Below are positions 1 to 10,913 of a stretch of 64,000 bases of DNA, one piece after another; the first letter of the stretch is position 1; every line of letters starts with the position of its first letter. The stretch lies in contig OY282606.1 in the NCBI GenBank assembly GCA_958298945.1, positions 70,977,622 through 71,041,621 of the forward strand, read 5' to 3'. Below the pieces are notes generated by a model, which worked only from the letters and a program-made list of their open reading frames with translations, searched no databases and was not told the origin of the DNA. The position numbers were made by a program, and so were the translations under genes. The DNA is from Atherix ibis (taxonomy: Eukaryota; Arthropoda; Insecta; Diptera; Athericidae).

Positions 1-249
1 ACATACACTATTTGTGGATAATGCATATAATTATGCAGACTGGTACTCATTCCAACAAATGAACAAATGTAAGTGCACATGCGCAGAAAAGGATAAATTA
101 ATGTCACAGTAGAGTAAATAATATTTTGAAGAGTCGATGAAGAAAAGTATTTTCTTGAATGTCGACAAAGCTCATTGGAAATATTACTGAACGAATACTA
201 CTCAGCCAGACGCTTTAGTCTCAGAATTAATGATGCCATCAACATGTAG
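1..249 (+). CDS. 3' end of an unidentified host gene (two partial exons)
   Basis: The frame starting at base 2 reads HTLFVDNAYNYADWYSF... to a good donor AAAT|GTAAGT at 69/70. A second open stretch, DEEKYFLECRQSS...LRINDAINM, ends at TAG 247-249. Using an AG at 132-133 as acceptor gives a 64-base intron, normal for flies, and keeps the frame. Without splicing, the first frame meets a stop soon after the donor. AATAAA follows 45 bases after the stop. I do not recognise the protein; the 5' part lies outside the window. The acceptor has a poor pyrimidine tract, so the model is tentative. Confidence 0.4.
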
Positions 250-293
250 CCACAGACTTAATTTGTTACTTTTTGCTATTATTTTTGTTCTTC

Positions 294-299
294 AATAAA
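294..299 (+). terminator. Polyadenylation signal after the gene ending at 249
   Basis: AATAAA 45 bases downstream of the proposed stop codon, followed within 30 bases by a T/GT-rich stretch (TTGTGTCTTTTTT). Confidence 0.4.
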
Positions 300-1350
300 A
301 TTGTGTCTTTTTTCTGAAATTTACTACAACGAGCTCATTTGTACACGCCTTCGTATTACTGTTACCATAGCAATTTATGCAGAAAATCTAATACTGTGGA
401 TCTTCAATTACTTTTATAAAATTTTCTGACTCTTTGAATATATTCGATTATCTTTCTATGGATTCACTACTAAGATACAAAAATAAAAAATAAAAACAAG
501 ACAGTTTCAGGTAATTTGCTACTTTATCCTTCGGCTAATTTCGTCAATAAATGTGTCCTTATATACGTCTATAGCTAGCTACGTATAAGGATCTTCTTAG
601 TATGTATGCGCCTATAAACACAGTAAAGCCTTCGATTTTATGGTAAAAGATAAATGTCTGAATACCTTAGGTAAGATAATAATTTAAGTGGATCTGTTCC
701 GTTTCACATGAATTTCACGGAAATTCTATTTTCTAAATAATGTGACACCATGCATAGCCGATCTAAGCATATCGACTTCGAAATACCACGCAATTTATCG
801 GAGATTTTATAACTAAACCACGAACGTTCTTAAGGTTCGTAGATTTTTCATTCGATCCAATTTGAGGATTCAATCAATTTACGTATAATTCGGGCTAGGA
901 TCAAATAGATATTTTGGCAAAGCTCGGTAAAGGTATCTCAATAAAATGTGTTCGGTTTTTAGTAGATAAAAAACAATTCGAATGAATGGAAATGTTCTTA
1001 TCCTTGAAAATTTTATATTAAGTTTCTTCATGGTTCTCGTATTACAAAAGTATGAGCTTTTCATATATTAATTTCAAAAATTAAATTATTTTTGAGACGT
1101 ATAATTTTTTTTTAAAACAATTCTTAACTTCAAATTGTGCACTAAATTTAATTTAAATTAAAAACTTAATTTAAATGCTCTTACATTTGTTCACAGATAA
1201 AAATTAAATTACTAATTAATAGAAAAATTAATTTTTTATGATACAAAAATTAAATGCTTCCCAAAAAAGGTGACAACTCACTAAATTAATTTTATCATAT
1301 TAAATCGGTTTACTGATTATTGTGTTGCATATAAAAATACTTATATTAGC
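300..1350. other. AT-rich intergenic stretch, no feature seen
   Basis: No coding or mobile-element signal recognised. The short minus-strand open frame at 879-1064 has no recognisable motif and looks like chance. Confidence 0.5.
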
Positions 1351-1352
1351 TA

Positions 1353-2593
1353 CGAGGGTCTTTCAATAAGTCCTTAGAAAATCCGAGAAATTGCGCTCGT
1401 AGTGTCGGTATAGATTTTTTTGTTGTAAGTTTCAGCTCGATCCATAGCGTAGGTCAATTTCTATCGTCGATTAAAGTTAACGACATTTATTTGTGCATAA
1501 CAATGGAAAAAAGTGAGCTTAGGGCTGTCATCAAATATCTCCATTTGAAAGGCTTAAGCCCGAAAGAAATCAAAGCCGAGTTGGATGCAGTTCATGGCAC
1601 ATCTGCGCCTGTGTTTGCGACGGTTTACAATTTGGTGAATGAATTTAAATGTGGCCGTTTATCCACAAAAGATGAACATCATTCAGGACGCCCAGTTGAG
1701 GTGTCTACTCCTGAAATCATCGACAAAATCCACGATCTGATTTTGAACGATCGGCGAATTAAAGTGCGCGAATTAGTTGAGGCCACGGGCATATCACAAG
1801 GTACAATCGCTTCAATTTTGCATGAAAAATTGTCTGTGAAAAAAATTTCGGCAAGATGGGTGCCGCGTTTGCTCTCAGAGGAGAATAAGCGCAATCGTGT
1901 AGTGGACTCTGAGGCTATGTTGGCACTCTTTCATTGCAATCCTGCCGAATTCCTTCGTCGATATGTCACTGTGGACGAAACCTGGATACACTACCACACT
2001 CCAGAAACGAAGAGACAGCCATCACAGTGGATTTTCAAGGGTGAACGGGTTCCGAAGAAGGCAAAAACTGTGCCATCGGCCGGCAAGTTGATGGCCACGG
2101 TCTTTTGGGATTCGCAGGGCATCATTTTTATCGACTACTTGGAAAAAGGAAAAACAATAACAGGAGCGTATTACGCGTCGTTATTGCAGCTGTTGAGCGA
2201 GGAAATCAAAGAGAAACGCCCCCATCTGAAGAAGAAAAAAATCCTCTTGCAATGCGCGTGTACACACCTGCGCTGTTTCCATGGCCAAAATTGTGGAATT
2301 GAGAATGGAATTGTTGCAGCATCCCGCTTATTCACCAGATTTGGCCCCGAGTAACTATTTTCTTTTCCCCAATCTGAAGAAATGGCTTGGCGGACGACGG
2401 TTCACTTCCAACGATGACGTCATTGCTCAAACGGAACTTCCGAAATCCTATTTTTTGGACGGGATAAAAATTTTGAAAAAACGGTTAGAAAAGTGTATAG
2501 AGCTAAAAGGAGATTAGGTTGAAAAATAAAATAAAAAAATTTTAAAAACATTTTTTCTCCATCTTTTTCTAAGGACTTATTGAACGACCCTCG
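1353..2593 (+). mobile_element. Mariner (irritans-like subfamily), 1241 bp, TIRs and TA target duplication
   Basis: Left end CGAGGGTCTTTCAATAAGTC and right end, reverse complemented, CGAGGGTCGTTCAATAAGTC: about 25-bp TIRs with a single mismatch. A TA sits at 1351-1352 and at 2594-2595. The interior encodes a mariner transposase on the plus strand. Well-preserved ends and one main lesion suggest relatively recent arrival compared with other copies here. Confidence 0.93.
1503..2517 (+). pseudogene. Mariner transposase, inactivated
   Basis: Starts MEKSELRAVIKYLHLKG, with helix-turn-helix region, WVPRLLSEENK (the WVPHEL-type linker) and TVDETWIHYHTPE carrying the first catalytic Asp. Near 2248-2275 a small deletion/frameshift removes the conserved HQDNA block and with it the second catalytic Asp. 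The C-terminal part continues in another frame from 2281 (MAKIVELRMELLQHPAYS...) to the stop after ELKGD. The third catalytic Asp is also lost: the codon at 2353-2355 gives Asn in APSNYF. The copy is therefore doubly dead as an enzyme. Confidence 0.9.
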
Positions 2594-2932
2594 TACTTTA
2601 AATGAATCAATTTCCAATTCATAAAGTTTTAATTGAAAAGTTTAGGAAATATTCTTCGCTATCAAAAATAAAAATGTTCGAAATTCACTCCAAAGTTCAA
2701 ACGCTCGATATTTGTAAAATCGATTTAAAGTGCTCATGTGTGATTGTGCCATATAATTAATTAATGAAAAATAATAATCTGCATCATACGACTATATTAA
2801 TTGTATGAGATAATAATTATTATTTTGGAAATTGATAATACGAGGATTATTTTCACAATTTTGTTTTGTTTGAGAACGGAAAAATTATGATCTAGAAATT
2901 TTTATTTTTTTGGTCTTTTACGAGTATTTATA

Positions 2933-3748
2933 GGAGGTCTGTTCAAAAAGTATCGCTAATTTTGTGTTTCCGCGGGTTAGGTATATTCGGCCATTTTGCA
3001 TGATCAGTTAATTTTTGACAGCTGCTTTGCTTGCACGTGTTTTGGCCCGTCTCCGATTTTAGCCCATTCCAAAAAAGAATCTGTTTCGGGAACAAGAAAA
3101 AGTTATAGGGGGCCAGATCTGGGGAATACGGTGGCTGCGGCATTATTAGTGTGTTGTTTTTGCCCAAAAATTCGCGCACAAACAACTATGTGTGAGCAGG
3201 GGCGTTCTCATGGTGCAAAAACCAATTTTTGTTCTTCCACAAATCCGGGCATTTCTGGCGGATTGCTTCGCGTAACTTTCAGGTAATATTCCTTATTAAT
3301 GACTCTATCCTGTGGCAAGATGCACCACGCCCATGCAATCGAAGAAAACTGTAAGCAAAACCTTCACTTTTTTTTTGGTCTTGGCTAGTGCGGCAGCTTC
3401 CATTGGGATGATTGAGCTTTGGTTTCCACGTCATAACCATAAACCCATGATTCGTCATCAGTTATGACCCTCTGGAGCAAATTTGGGTCGTCGCCTACAG
3501 AGTCAAACAGCTCCTTAGCAATGTTAATACGATGTTGTTTTTGGTCGAAAATGGGCAAAAATCGAAGACGAGCCAAAACACGTGCAAGCAAAGCAGCTGT
3601 CACAAATTAACTGAATATTCAAACTGGCCGAACTTGCCAGCATAAGTGAGAGACATAAGTACCAACATAACGCCATAAAAAAGATCGAAAATCGAATATA
3701 CGTAACCCGCGGAAATTCAAAATTCGCGATACTTTATTTCCGGTATTG
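2933..3748 (-). mobile_element. Fold-back derivative of a DD34D mariner, about 0.8 kb
   Basis: Minus-strand open frames at 3603-3385 (LRFLPIFDQKQHR, VITDDESWVYGYDVETKAQS) and 3185-2943 (NNTLIMPQPPYSPDLAP) are two parts of a mariner transposase with the middle, including the second catalytic Asp, deleted. The third Asp is Asn (APYNFF, codon 3102-3104). Both ends derive from the element's 5' terminus: about 110 bases at 2940-3050 reappear inverted at 3555-3740, with a roughly 70-base gap in the left arm. The same terminus occurs at 35192-35385. Confidence 0.8.
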
Positions 3749-4663
3749 TTTCCGTTAGTTTGGATTTCTCGTGAAAATGTTTTTTTAGAAATATTCAATA
3801 TGCATTAACAGTTGGTTTATGTGACCAGAAGTATCTCCAATTTAAAGTGGATCTAACATTTAATTTAAAAAAAATAAATCTATTGTAAATCGTTTAAAGT
3901 AGCTATTGTATTCTTTTGAAGTTATTATTATATCAGTTAGATGCTGGTTAGGAATAGTCCCGAGAAAAAATTGTTTCATCGTTACTTGGAGAATTCAACT
4001 AAAGACACATAATTACGAACATTGTATTATAATATTTTTTAAAGTCTGCATGAACTTAGTAAAAAAATTTAAAAAAATATATAATTATTAGGGAATAATT
4101 TTTCTTTTTATAACTTTTTTAAATCGATATAGTTAATTTCACAACTTTTTCATTAAATCTGTTAGTTTTTGTTTTTCTTGGTTTATTCATGAAAATAGCA
4201 TTTCAAGCATTTTAACGATTGTTGTGGTAGGAATTAGGGAATATGCACATTATTCCCTGGGTATTGGATTAGAGATGCGAAAGATATCAAAATTGGAAAT
4301 TTAGAAACGCGAAGTTCAACAGAAATATGGCTAGTTACGACCATACACGGAGAATACCTAGCTTTGCTAGGCATGCTTATTGCTACCTTTATGCGGAGAT
4401 CGTGGGTCGGTTCGAAGTTTGTGCAAAATGCTGCTCTCACGTCCAACATAATAAAGAACATATGCCTGGTATTATTTTCTCTATGTGTAATACCAGAAAA
4501 ATAGTGAGATAAAGTAAAAAAAAATATTTTAAGCGAAAAAACTATGGAGGTCGGGTGGAAAGGAACAGGAAATGAGTGAGAAGGAATGAAAATTGATACG
4601 ATAATTTTCTTTAAAAATATAATATATAAGAATACAAAGAAAAGAAAAGACCTCCCATCGGCA
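3749..4663. other. AT-rich stretch with an unassigned open frame
   Basis: A plus-strand frame without ATG at about 4239-4500 reads ...EIWLVTTIHGEYLALLGML... with hydrophobic segments. I cannot place it in a family. Otherwise low-complexity AT-rich DNA. Confidence 0.3.
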
Positions 4664-5575
4664 CTCCTCGGCCAAATATTTTTAAAGTGCCTCTTGACAC
4701 TGTTAGATTGAAAAGCAGTAAATCTACATAGTGCTCACCAAAAAAAATTTCAAATGGGTTTTTCTATTATTAGTTAATAATAATAATATTTTTGCTACAA
4801 TGCGTAAGATATTATTTTTAAGCTTCTGTCAAATTAAAAACAGATCTTCATTTAGCTCGACAGACCGAAATTTCCAGCAGGATCGTAAAAAATAGATTGG
4901 TTGCGCCTGGAATTCGTTAAATTAGCCTCGACCCAATCTACGCGTAAGATTCACTAGACATGAGCCCATGAGCACATCAATTGGACTGATAAATATATTC
5001 TTAGAAGTCCAAATATAAATTCTACATAAGCAATTGATGGTAATTTGTCCGACGAACGCCAGATGAAAGACTGTCAGAAGAGTGCCTGCATATGATACCA
5101 CCAAAGACAGAGGATTTAATGGTTTGGGGATTAAGTAGTACATTTTGACTAAAAAATAACAGCATATGGAGCCAACGATTACCGAGCTATTTGGCAATAC
5201 CTGCCATTTTTTTTACAACATCATAATTCGTCAGCGCATACATTGAAAAAGGTTGGTAACTTAAAAAAATATTGGAATCGTATAGTCTTGATTTGAATCC
5301 AATTGAATAAAATTGAGAGTATCCAGGATATTGCAAAAATAAATCAAGAAGGTTTGGGGGCATATAACTGCAGAATTTCTTAAAAAATTTACAAGGGCTA
5401 TGAAACATGTGAAAAAGTATTTTATTATGAAAGAAGTTAAATATAATTTTTCGGAAATTTGTCTTTTCTATAAGAATTATTTTATTTTATTTTTCTAAAT
5501 AAAAAAAAGTTATAATTATTTTACGAACACAAAGAATTTAATTTTGAAAGATCAAAAATTTTGGCCAGCACTGTT
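4664..5575 (+). mobile_element. Degenerate Tc1-like transposon
   Basis: Translated fragments match the Tc1 transposase core: PPKTEDLMVWG, and further on SLDLNPIE, the SPDLNPIE motif around the last catalytic Asp. Several stops interrupt it. The end near 5555-5575 (ATTTTGGCCAGCACTGTTTA) is the rough inverse of GGCACTCCTCGGCCAAATAT near 4669, consistent with decayed TIRs. Exact limits are uncertain. Confidence 0.6.
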
Positions 5576-8500
5576 TATAATGGAGTATCAAAAAAACAGG
5601 TACTGTTTATGATATCCCAACACTGTGTAAGAAGCTGTAACAAACTTTTTGTATTCTTAATACTATCTGAATAAACTGATAGATTATTTTAGTATAATTC
5701 AGATGGTATAGAAATTTAACTGTTATTTTTAAATATTATTCAAAATTCTACTTAAATAAAGCACTCTACCAAACCAAAACAAACATTTGACAGAAGATAT
5801 ACGTACAGTTAAATAGTGCAGATGGCAGATCAATCTTTTAAAAGAAAAATGGTGGAGAATAGTGGAAAGTGGGAATCGATTTTTATAAGCTTAAATAGCA
5901 TATAATTATTACAAAAAAGGAATGTAAATCAAACAAAATTTTTTTTTATCTATATTATATCATTATTTTTAATATGACTTCAGGAATAAATTTATTTATT
6001 AAAAGATATTCTCAAGAGCTTAAAAGTAACTGACCATACTGCTTGTGCGTATGAATTTACGTTCTATAAAATTCTTTTATGGTTTTTAGTAAAAAAAATT
6101 CCTTTTAAAAAGTTAATTTTAATTTTGTGTATTACTAAAGAAAAATTTAAAAATAAAAAAGCAAAAATTGAAGTTAATTATTTTTTGAAATTAAAATGGT
6201 TTTTTTTATGTAAATGCAAAATTAAATTAAAATAAAATATTGTCTTTATGTAAAATTCACTGAAATAATAATGATTGCTAAACGTTAATTAAATTAAGTT
6301 TCTACGAAACCGTGTCGTATGGTTATAATCGTTAAATGTCAGTATGCTCTTCGCGGTTACGTTTTTGGATACTTATTCAAACCTATGAACACACATTTCA
6401 GTACGTCTTCTAGACATCTCCCTACAAGTGTCATTCCAAGAAAGAAGACACTCTCATCTTGAAGTAAATTTCAGATTTTAGTTTTTTTTCTCTTCTAATT
6501 TACAGTCTAGACGATTTCATTTAATTTTGCAAAGAATGGCGAAAAATTAAATGGAATGTTCCTTAAATAAAATATTTTAATTAATTATTACGATTTAAAT
6601 TTACTGATATGGAACATTAAACATTTATAAACGATTATCTTTTCTGTAACGCAATGCATTTTAGCAATCTTACTTTACGCATTTTTAAGTGATTGGAATT
6701 ACTTTAGGTATTTTTTTTTTAAAGTTAATCTTCTGTAATAATTGAAAAGTTCTTTAGTTGTTATAAATTTTCTAAAAAAAATTTCCATTTGTTTTATTAA
6801 ATCAATGCTGTTATAAAGGAATTTTTAGGCCATCCTCCGTCTGCTCATCTTATAAAAAGATTTCAGTCAAAATAATTTAAATTTCAATTGTCATATTCCC
6901 TTTTTGTTATAGCAAGAATTTTAGTAGAAATGAATAAAAATTCAATTGGTTTTTACCAAACAAGTGCTTAGTCATAATATTTACTATGAGTTTTCGTTTT
7001 CGTTAAAAATATATTATTTCTACGTAATTTTTAGTTTTAAATTAATCGCGTTTAGTTCTACGGGAATTTGAAAAATACTGCCAATACAACAGAAAGCATC
7101 AATATCAAAGTTAAACTTTAAATTCGATTTTCATGTATTGTTATGTTCTTTGATCTAAATATTTCTTGAGCATGGTAATGGTATGAGTAGGAGTGGAGAG
7201 GAAATCTGAACTCAGAATTCATTAAATTCTATAAATTATAAAGAAACATATGTTTTATATTACAAAAAATTGATAAACAACTAGAATTAGGGAAGTAAAG
7301 AAATTATCATTGGTACTTAATAATGTTCATGTAAAAATATATTGATTGTAGGAAGCGTTCTTTAAGGAGACACTGAAGATGTGAATTTCTTCCGGAGAAA
7401 AGGATATGTGGTGCAGAATGAGATTTAAAATTCCGAAAAGTGGGGAGAAAAAAGATGAACAAAAAAAGAAAGACCAGCCAAGGAAATAACTGGGTCCGTG
7501 GAGAGAGATGCTTTCGGGAGAAGTCTCGATGTTGATTGACACCTTTTTCACCATGCCCTAAACCAACCTTGATACTTCGTTTGCCCATCCGATGTCATAA
7601 AGTGCTACTTCCCAACGATTTTTTTTGGAGGAATCAGTGCGGCCTGGAATTGTTCTCTTCTAACGGTAGCCTGGATATATTCCCTTTTCCAGAAGATCGT
7701 CTATAATTCGCCATCCCTTGTTTTCAGAAAAAAAAACTTTCATATTATGCAGAAAAATATATTAGTAAATATTACAAAATTTACGATAATAACACGCTCA
7801 TTTAAGACTTGGCTGCACAGATACATTGCAGATGCCTTTTAGACGTACAATAGCTTTCCCAAACTTTTAAACTGATCCTTTGTCTGAACCAAAGACCTTA
7901 CACGTTGTGCATGAGTCTCGTTTCATATTGCGATTCAGCACAGTTCCGAATTCACAATATCAGGGCTGCTCAATATATACTCTTGTGAAAGAATTGCTTA
8001 TATAGTGGTTCGAAGTTTTATTCTGGAATAGCTAGGTACATATTTGCATCACTTTTAAATAATTAGGTTTTCAAAATAATGTTTTTGTACAATTTTGAGC
8101 GGGTATAAGTAAAACAAACTTTATTATCAACATAATAGAGCTCTAGTCCATCGACATGGAAAAGTATTCACAATTACACGACATCAATTTCATTTTTTCT
8201 ACATATAGAAGTGTTGTAGATAAGGACAAGCAAATGATATAGGGTGGAAGCATTCCCCAATCACAGAAATAAGCTAAAGTTTGAACCAATTAGCCATACA
8301 TAGAAATAAAACTATCAAAATATGGTTCTATCAAATATTCTGCATTTCATAAACGAAAATTTTATCAAGAAAATATTTATTTTTAATGACTACATAAATT
8401 TGAAAATTTATCCAACGAATTAAAATAAATTGAATTTTTATTTACTTTGAAAGAATTCAAATTTCGTTTGGACGCAAAAAATCCTTTTTCCTTAGCGGCA

Positions 8501-8880
8501 CTTCCTTATTTTTGAAAACTTAAAAAAAATATGGAAATTTTTACAAAAAGATATTATTTCAAATGATTTTTTATGATTGAATAATTTATCGAAAAACTTC
8601 AAATTGCGAAGTTTTTTCACGAATAAAGCAAAATTTTTTGCGGATCAACTTTTTGACCAAAATTATTTTTAAAAAAACTCGCGAAAGTAAGCAATTACCT
8701 GTAAATTTCAACGAGTCGAATTGATTTCGAAAAATTGAAGAACTACAATTGGTTTAAAATTAGAATTTTATTTTTTATTAATTTTTCTTAAAGAAATTTC
8801 CAAGTTTTATTTCTTCCAAATATTTCAGACTATTTTCTTGACATATTCTTGAATAAAAAAACTTGCATAATGGTCCATTA
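5576..8880. other. AT-rich stretch; GC-richer island at about 7360-7960 of unknown origin
   Basis: Mostly AT-rich with no gene seen. The 7360-7960 island contains TTTCATATTGCGATTCAGCA (about 7920-7939), which recurs with one mismatch near 41798-41817, suggesting an old repeat family. Minus-strand open frames at 7307-7588 show no known domain. Confidence 0.35.
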
Positions 8881-9430
8881 GGTGATCTATTAATTTAAAA
8901 TTTACAGTTTCCTGACGCGTTCCCAGGTCTTTGTCCGAAACAGTTTCATCACATTTTCGGTTCCATCACATTAATGGAACTCTCTTAATAAATCTGGTTA
9001 CTGACTACGAATCTTAATCCCTTTTTCCTAAAACTAGTGTAACATACTTGTTGTATGCAAAGGTGCATTTTCGTGGTGCAAAATTCTGCCACAAAAATTC
9101 ATTGTATCCTTTTTCGGCGGACACATCATTCTAGAATACCTTTTTAAGCTCAGATAATATTGTTTATTGATCCGAAGAAAATTTTGAGTGAATATACCGA
9201 TAATCAAAGAAAGAAGTCATCATTTTGCATGTCAAACTTAAAAAATTAAACGTTTCATGGCTAGTTAATATGTTTTCAGCATCCTCTTTTTTAATGAAAA
9301 TTCAGCTCCTTCGGAATATGCCGTACTTAGACGGAACATCTTTAAATACTATGTATCAATCGCATGCCTTTGTTTTCAATATAGCTAAATCGCCGGAAGC
9401 TTTTTTTAACATTAGCGATGATTGACTTTA
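8880..9430 (-). mobile_element. Highly decayed mariner fragment
   Basis: On the minus strand a stretch around 9110-9060 reads ILHHENAPLHTTSM, resembling the LLHHDNAPAHTS motif of mariner transposases with Asp changed to Glu. No ends are visible. Assignment rests on this motif alone. Confidence 0.4.
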
Positions 9431-10396
9431 AGAAATTTCGTTGGCCACATAAAAATTTCATACCAATTCTTTAAAAAATATTTTATACCAATTCTTTACC
9501 AGATTAAAAATAGCACAACACACTTAACAGCGACTAACAAAACTAAAATTTTTTTGACGCAATTTGAATGATTGCGCCAAAACTCTAAGTGGCATTAGTA
9601 CCAACCTAACAGCAAAACACTTTTTCATATATTTTAAATGCGGGTTGATTTCTTAAATGAACAAAATACTGTCAACCATTGGTACGAGAGACATATTCCA
9701 TTTTGCATAGGTCTTATATACTCTAAAGTACAATCTATGTTATAAACGTATTAATTTTTAATAATCATAAAATCTACTTTTAGGTGTTTATGTTCTCGTA
9801 ATTGATACTACGAGACCTCAATTTTCAACTTAAAGTAAGAAAATTCTTTTAAAGATTATCCGATTTCTATTTAAAAAATCAGTTTTTTATTCTTCAAAGT
9901 TTTTAAACGTATTTAAAAGCTTCAAACTATTTGGTATTTTTTGAATATATTTTTACTGTTAAATTTTATGCAAAGTTTGTGATTATATTCAGAATTTTTC
10001 GAATAGAATAAAAGCGCCGAAGAAGTTTTAAAAAATGGATTTGATGCAAAAATACAAAAGTTTCTATCACAATATGCTTATCTATTCGTATTGAATTTTT
10101 AGTTTTATTTTTATTTTTACGTATGACCAAACAAAATTTGAAATTTATCCAATATTGTTGCAAATTTTTAGTCCGAAATTAATTTAACTTTTTGTTTTAA
10201 ATAAAGATAATATATTTTAACTCTAAAAGTTTGAGTTGAAAAAGCCAGTCGTATCTAGGGCAGGTATGTACGAGTACATTTGGAATTGATTGAAATCAAT
10301 TGAAATGTAATCGCAATAAATTTTTTGTTTTTTGTGAAAAGTTTAAAGTTCAACGTTACTTCATGATGTTATCCATTTTATTCTATTCTTTGGCAG
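9430..10396. other. AT-rich stretch, no feature seen
   Basis: No recognisable gene or repeat. If the exons at 10397-10822 are real, the end of this stretch is intron or upstream sequence of that gene, with an acceptor TGGCAG at 10391-10396. Confidence 0.4.
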
Positions 10397-10822
10397 GTTG
10401 AATTGCTGTGCCCACTTAAGTCTGGTGATCCGTTCGATTACATTGAGAGTGGAGTCAGTTTGTGGAACAGCATCTCATTGGAACCGATCGATCAGGAATT
10501 GCTGCAATCCAAGCAGATAAAAATCGAAAATAAATTCATTGCGGTCCAATGGATTTTAAAATGCGAGTGCAGCTCTAAAGTAAGTACACGACTTGAATTC
10601 AATAAAAATGTTTTGCCGCGATAATATACTATCTCCCAATCCAAATTCCTACTCGTATTTCAATTCCCACTCTCCTATTCCTATTCATAGGTTTTTCCAA
10701 GCAATATCCCTTCCGATTTGTCTGCTCTATATCCAAATAATTCAGTGTATGTGGCCTCTTCATGCACAAGCTATTGGCCATTCAAAGTCAAGACCATTCA
10801 TTCCAGTCAGAGAATAATATAG
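10397..10822 (+). CDS. Last two exons of an unidentified host gene (possibly integrin-alpha-like)
   Basis: Exon 10397-10579 lies between acceptor TTTGGCAG and donor AAA|GTAAGT and reads [20 protein letters not shown]..., 61 codons, phase 0 at both ends. A 111-base intron ends in a strong pyrimidine tract and CATAG. Exon 10691-10822 starts [18 protein letters not shown] and stops at TAG. AATAAA follows at 10908. The spacing CPL...SGVSLWNS...VFPS weakly recalls the calf-2 end of laminin-type integrin alpha chains (LWNST...VFPSK), but no transmembrane segment follows, so this is only a suggestion. Upstream exons were not found in the window. Confidence 0.5.
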
Positions 10823-10907
10823 AAAAAAGCTACTAACATGTTGAGTGTTAAATGTTGCCCATCGTTTCTACTGTCAATTTAACGAATGAAGGCTTTAAAT
10901 AACCAAT

Positions 10908-10913
10908 AATAAA
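10908..10913 (+). terminator. Polyadenylation signal after the gene ending at 10822
   Basis: AATAAA 86 bases after the stop codon, followed by a TG/T-rich stretch at about 10940-10980. Confidence 0.5.

Noticed and set aside
4234..4512. Possible membrane-protein exon (IWLVTTIHGEYLALLGML)
   Set aside because: No start, no splice context on both sides and no family match; adjacent to a Tc1 remnant, so left unassigned.
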